Shown: positions 5,585-6,246 of the stretch, piece after piece | Position numbering within the stretch: position 1 is the first letter of the stretch | Layout: each line of letters opens with the position of its first letter | From: Treponema sp. | GTDB taxonomy: Bacteria > Spirochaetota > Spirochaetia > Treponematales > Breznakiellaceae | Length of the DNA stretch: 6,246 nucleotides | Direction: 5' to 3' | NCBI GenBank assembly: GCA_031267115.1 | Contig: JAIRZS010000211.1 | Location: forward strand, 1-6,246 | Notes under the pieces: model-generated | Seen by the model: the letters and a program-made list of their open reading frames with translations, nothing else | What the model was told of the DNA's origin: nothing | The model's database searches: none | Position numbers and translations under genes: made by a program

Positions 5585-5776
5585 GTGGAAAATACTGAAA
5601 TTATCAAGATAAAATGTCCTAATTGTGAAAGACTGTATGGTGTTTCGCTGAATGCCCTTGAACACGGCCGGGAAGTCAAATTCAAATGCGAGTATGACAG
5701 TTCATGTTTCTCTGTTTCTATCAGCAAAAGCGGATCGCTTGTCATTAAACCTGCTTTTGATAAGGATTTTGAGTAA
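5585..5776 (+). CDS. Small zinc-ribbon protein (63 aa), unknown function
   Basis: The protein has a single putative zinc ribbon: C11-P-N-C14, then 20 residues with the pattern YGVSLNALEHGREVKFK, then C35-x5-C41, ending in a short beta-rich tail. The layout recalls the MJ0042-type zinc finger (CPxC-xxxY-x-V...L...G..V.C..C), but the second knuckle has five residues between the cysteines instead of two. There is no membrane segment, so it is probably cytoplasmic. It has its own promoter and a strong Shine-Dalgarno with a GTG start. The gene sits in AT-rich DNA unlike the genes to its left and is convergent with the methylase gene, consistent with acquired DNA. It could bind nucleic acid or serve as a regulator, but that is a guess from the fold type. 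Confidence 0.75.
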   Translation: MENTEIIKIKCPNCERLYGVSLNALEHGREVKFKCEYDSSCFSVSISKSGSLVIKPAFDKDFE

Positions 5777-5817
5777 AAATAGTATAAAAGATTCCGAAAA
5801 ATATCGAAAATAATGGT

Positions 5818-5842
5818 TTTAGAGGCAAACTGAAACTCTAAA
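5818..5842. terminator. Possible bidirectional terminator between convergent genes
   Basis: TTTAGAG at 5818-5824 is complementary to CTCTAAA at 5836-5842 with an 11-base loop. It lies in the 72-bp gap between the stop codons of the zinc-ribbon and methylase genes. On the minus strand the stem is followed by a T-rich ATTATTTT; on the plus side the tail is poor. The stem is AT-rich and weak. The gap also has a short tandem duplication, CGAAAAATAT then CGAAAATAAT, at 5795-5814. Confidence 0.3.
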
Positions 5843-5848
5843 TTGCTG

Positions 5849-6246
5849 TCAAGAATGGCCGCCCTCGCCTGAATAAAATATCCCAATTTCGATATTTCTC
5901 AGCCAAAGCACTTCTTTTCTCGGAAGATGCCCGTCGGCGATAGAATCTTTCTCAACCCTCTCCCACCCCTTGTAAAGCGAATCGTAAAGCTCGCTCGGAT
6001 ACCCGGATAGAATTACTTTGCCCTTGACCTCATTCAGGGCACCGGCAAGTTTGATATGATCCTCCTCGGACATCTCAAAACGGTAATCCTTCCCCGCGTC
6101 TCTGGTGGATGGCAGATAGGGCGGGTCAACGTAGAACGCCGTATCCTCCGAATCATGCCGCCTGATGACATCCAGAGCGTTATCATTCTCAATGATTACG
6201 CCCCTAAGCCGTTCCGTTATGGAATTCATCGCGTCAGGGTATCTCA
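5849..6246 (-). CDS. Phage-type DNA adenine N6-methyltransferase (D12 class, Dam-like), C-terminal part (cut by window edge)
   Basis: The reading frame stays open to the window end (RYPDAMNSITERLRG upstream of the internal ATG at 6229), so the gene starts outside and about 132 C-terminal codons are present. The catalytic motif IV DPPY is encoded at 6127-6116 within FYVDPPYLPSTRD. It is followed by YRFEMSEEDHIKLAGAL, VILSGYPSELYDSLYKGW and the terminal EVLWLRN, the usual order in D12-class Dam-like enzymes of phages and mobile elements. These methylate the N6 of adenine, often in GATC; the target here cannot be read from this part. The AdoMet-binding N-terminal FxGG motif would be beyond the window. 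The ATG at 6229 is not the true start because family-like sequence precedes it. It is an orphan in this window, with no restriction gene visible, and is convergent with the zinc-ribbon gene. Confidence 0.87.
   Translation of the reverse strand, partial: RYPDAMNSITERLRGVIIENDNALDVIRRHDSEDTAFYVDPPYLPSTRDAGKDYRFEMSEEDHIKLAGALNEVKGKVILSGYPSELYDSLYKGWERVEKDSIADGHLPRKEVLWLRNIEIGIFYSGEGGHS

Noticed and set aside
5816..5848. GTTTTAGAG followed by an inverted partner, resembling the start of a type II CRISPR repeat or an anti-repeat
   Set aside because: Only one copy, no spacers, no cas genes, and the similarity is nine bases. A weak terminator between convergent genes explains it better.
5563..5886. 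Minus-strand open frame across the zinc-ribbon gene
   Set aside because: It covers both the zinc-ribbon gene and the end of the methylase gene in another frame and has no family-like sequence.

Overview
The window looks like bacterial chromosome with two parts. Positions 1 to about 5245 are GC-rich (38 of 60 bases are G or C in 5161-5220) and carry ordinary housekeeping or envelope genes. From about 5400 the DNA changes character (19 of 60 in 5521-5580, 13 of 60 in 5761-5820) and carries a tRNA remnant, a tiny zinc-ribbon gene and a phage-type DNA adenine methylase. The gene content would fit a spirochaete such as a GC-rich Treponema relative. This is an impression from family content, not something the sequence proves.

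Left end: the start of a ComF-type phosphoribosyltransferase gene on the minus strand (1-149, cut by the window edge), with a strong Shine-Dalgarno. A divergent intergenic region (150-536) follows. It holds a 33-bp perfect palindrome, a pair of competing hairpins, a probable extended -10 promoter and a 12-bp palindrome.

Centre, all on the plus strand: a WecA/TagO/MraY-family polyprenyl-phosphate sugar-1-phosphate transferase (537-1616), a group I (IscS/NifS-like) PLP-dependent cysteine desulfurase with a shortened N-terminus (1682-2824), and a large exported or membrane-anchored protein (2981-5245). The large protein joins an N-terminal Asp-box/propeller-like region to a C-terminal DUF4015 putative glycoside hydrolase TIM barrel. 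The first two genes are 65 bp apart and could be co-transcribed. A small hairpin with a T-rich tail may separate the desulfurase from the hydrolase. The transferase and the hydrolase both point to cell-envelope polysaccharide, but no direct functional link is visible.

Right end: on the minus strand, 5349-5391 closely resembles the 3' half of a tRNA-Gly(UCC) gene, from the anticodon loop to the discriminator base. The matching 5' half is missing and a GC-rich hairpin stands in its place. This lies where base composition drops and just before a small zinc-ribbon gene (5585-5776) with its own good promoter and Shine-Dalgarno, and a convergent Dam-like methylase fragment (5849-6246). The simplest reading is that the tRNA fragment is an attachment-site scar or end of an integrated element extending to the right. 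No integrase is visible in the window, so this remains inference. I found no clear undescribed system; the tRNA remnant junction is the most interesting signal.
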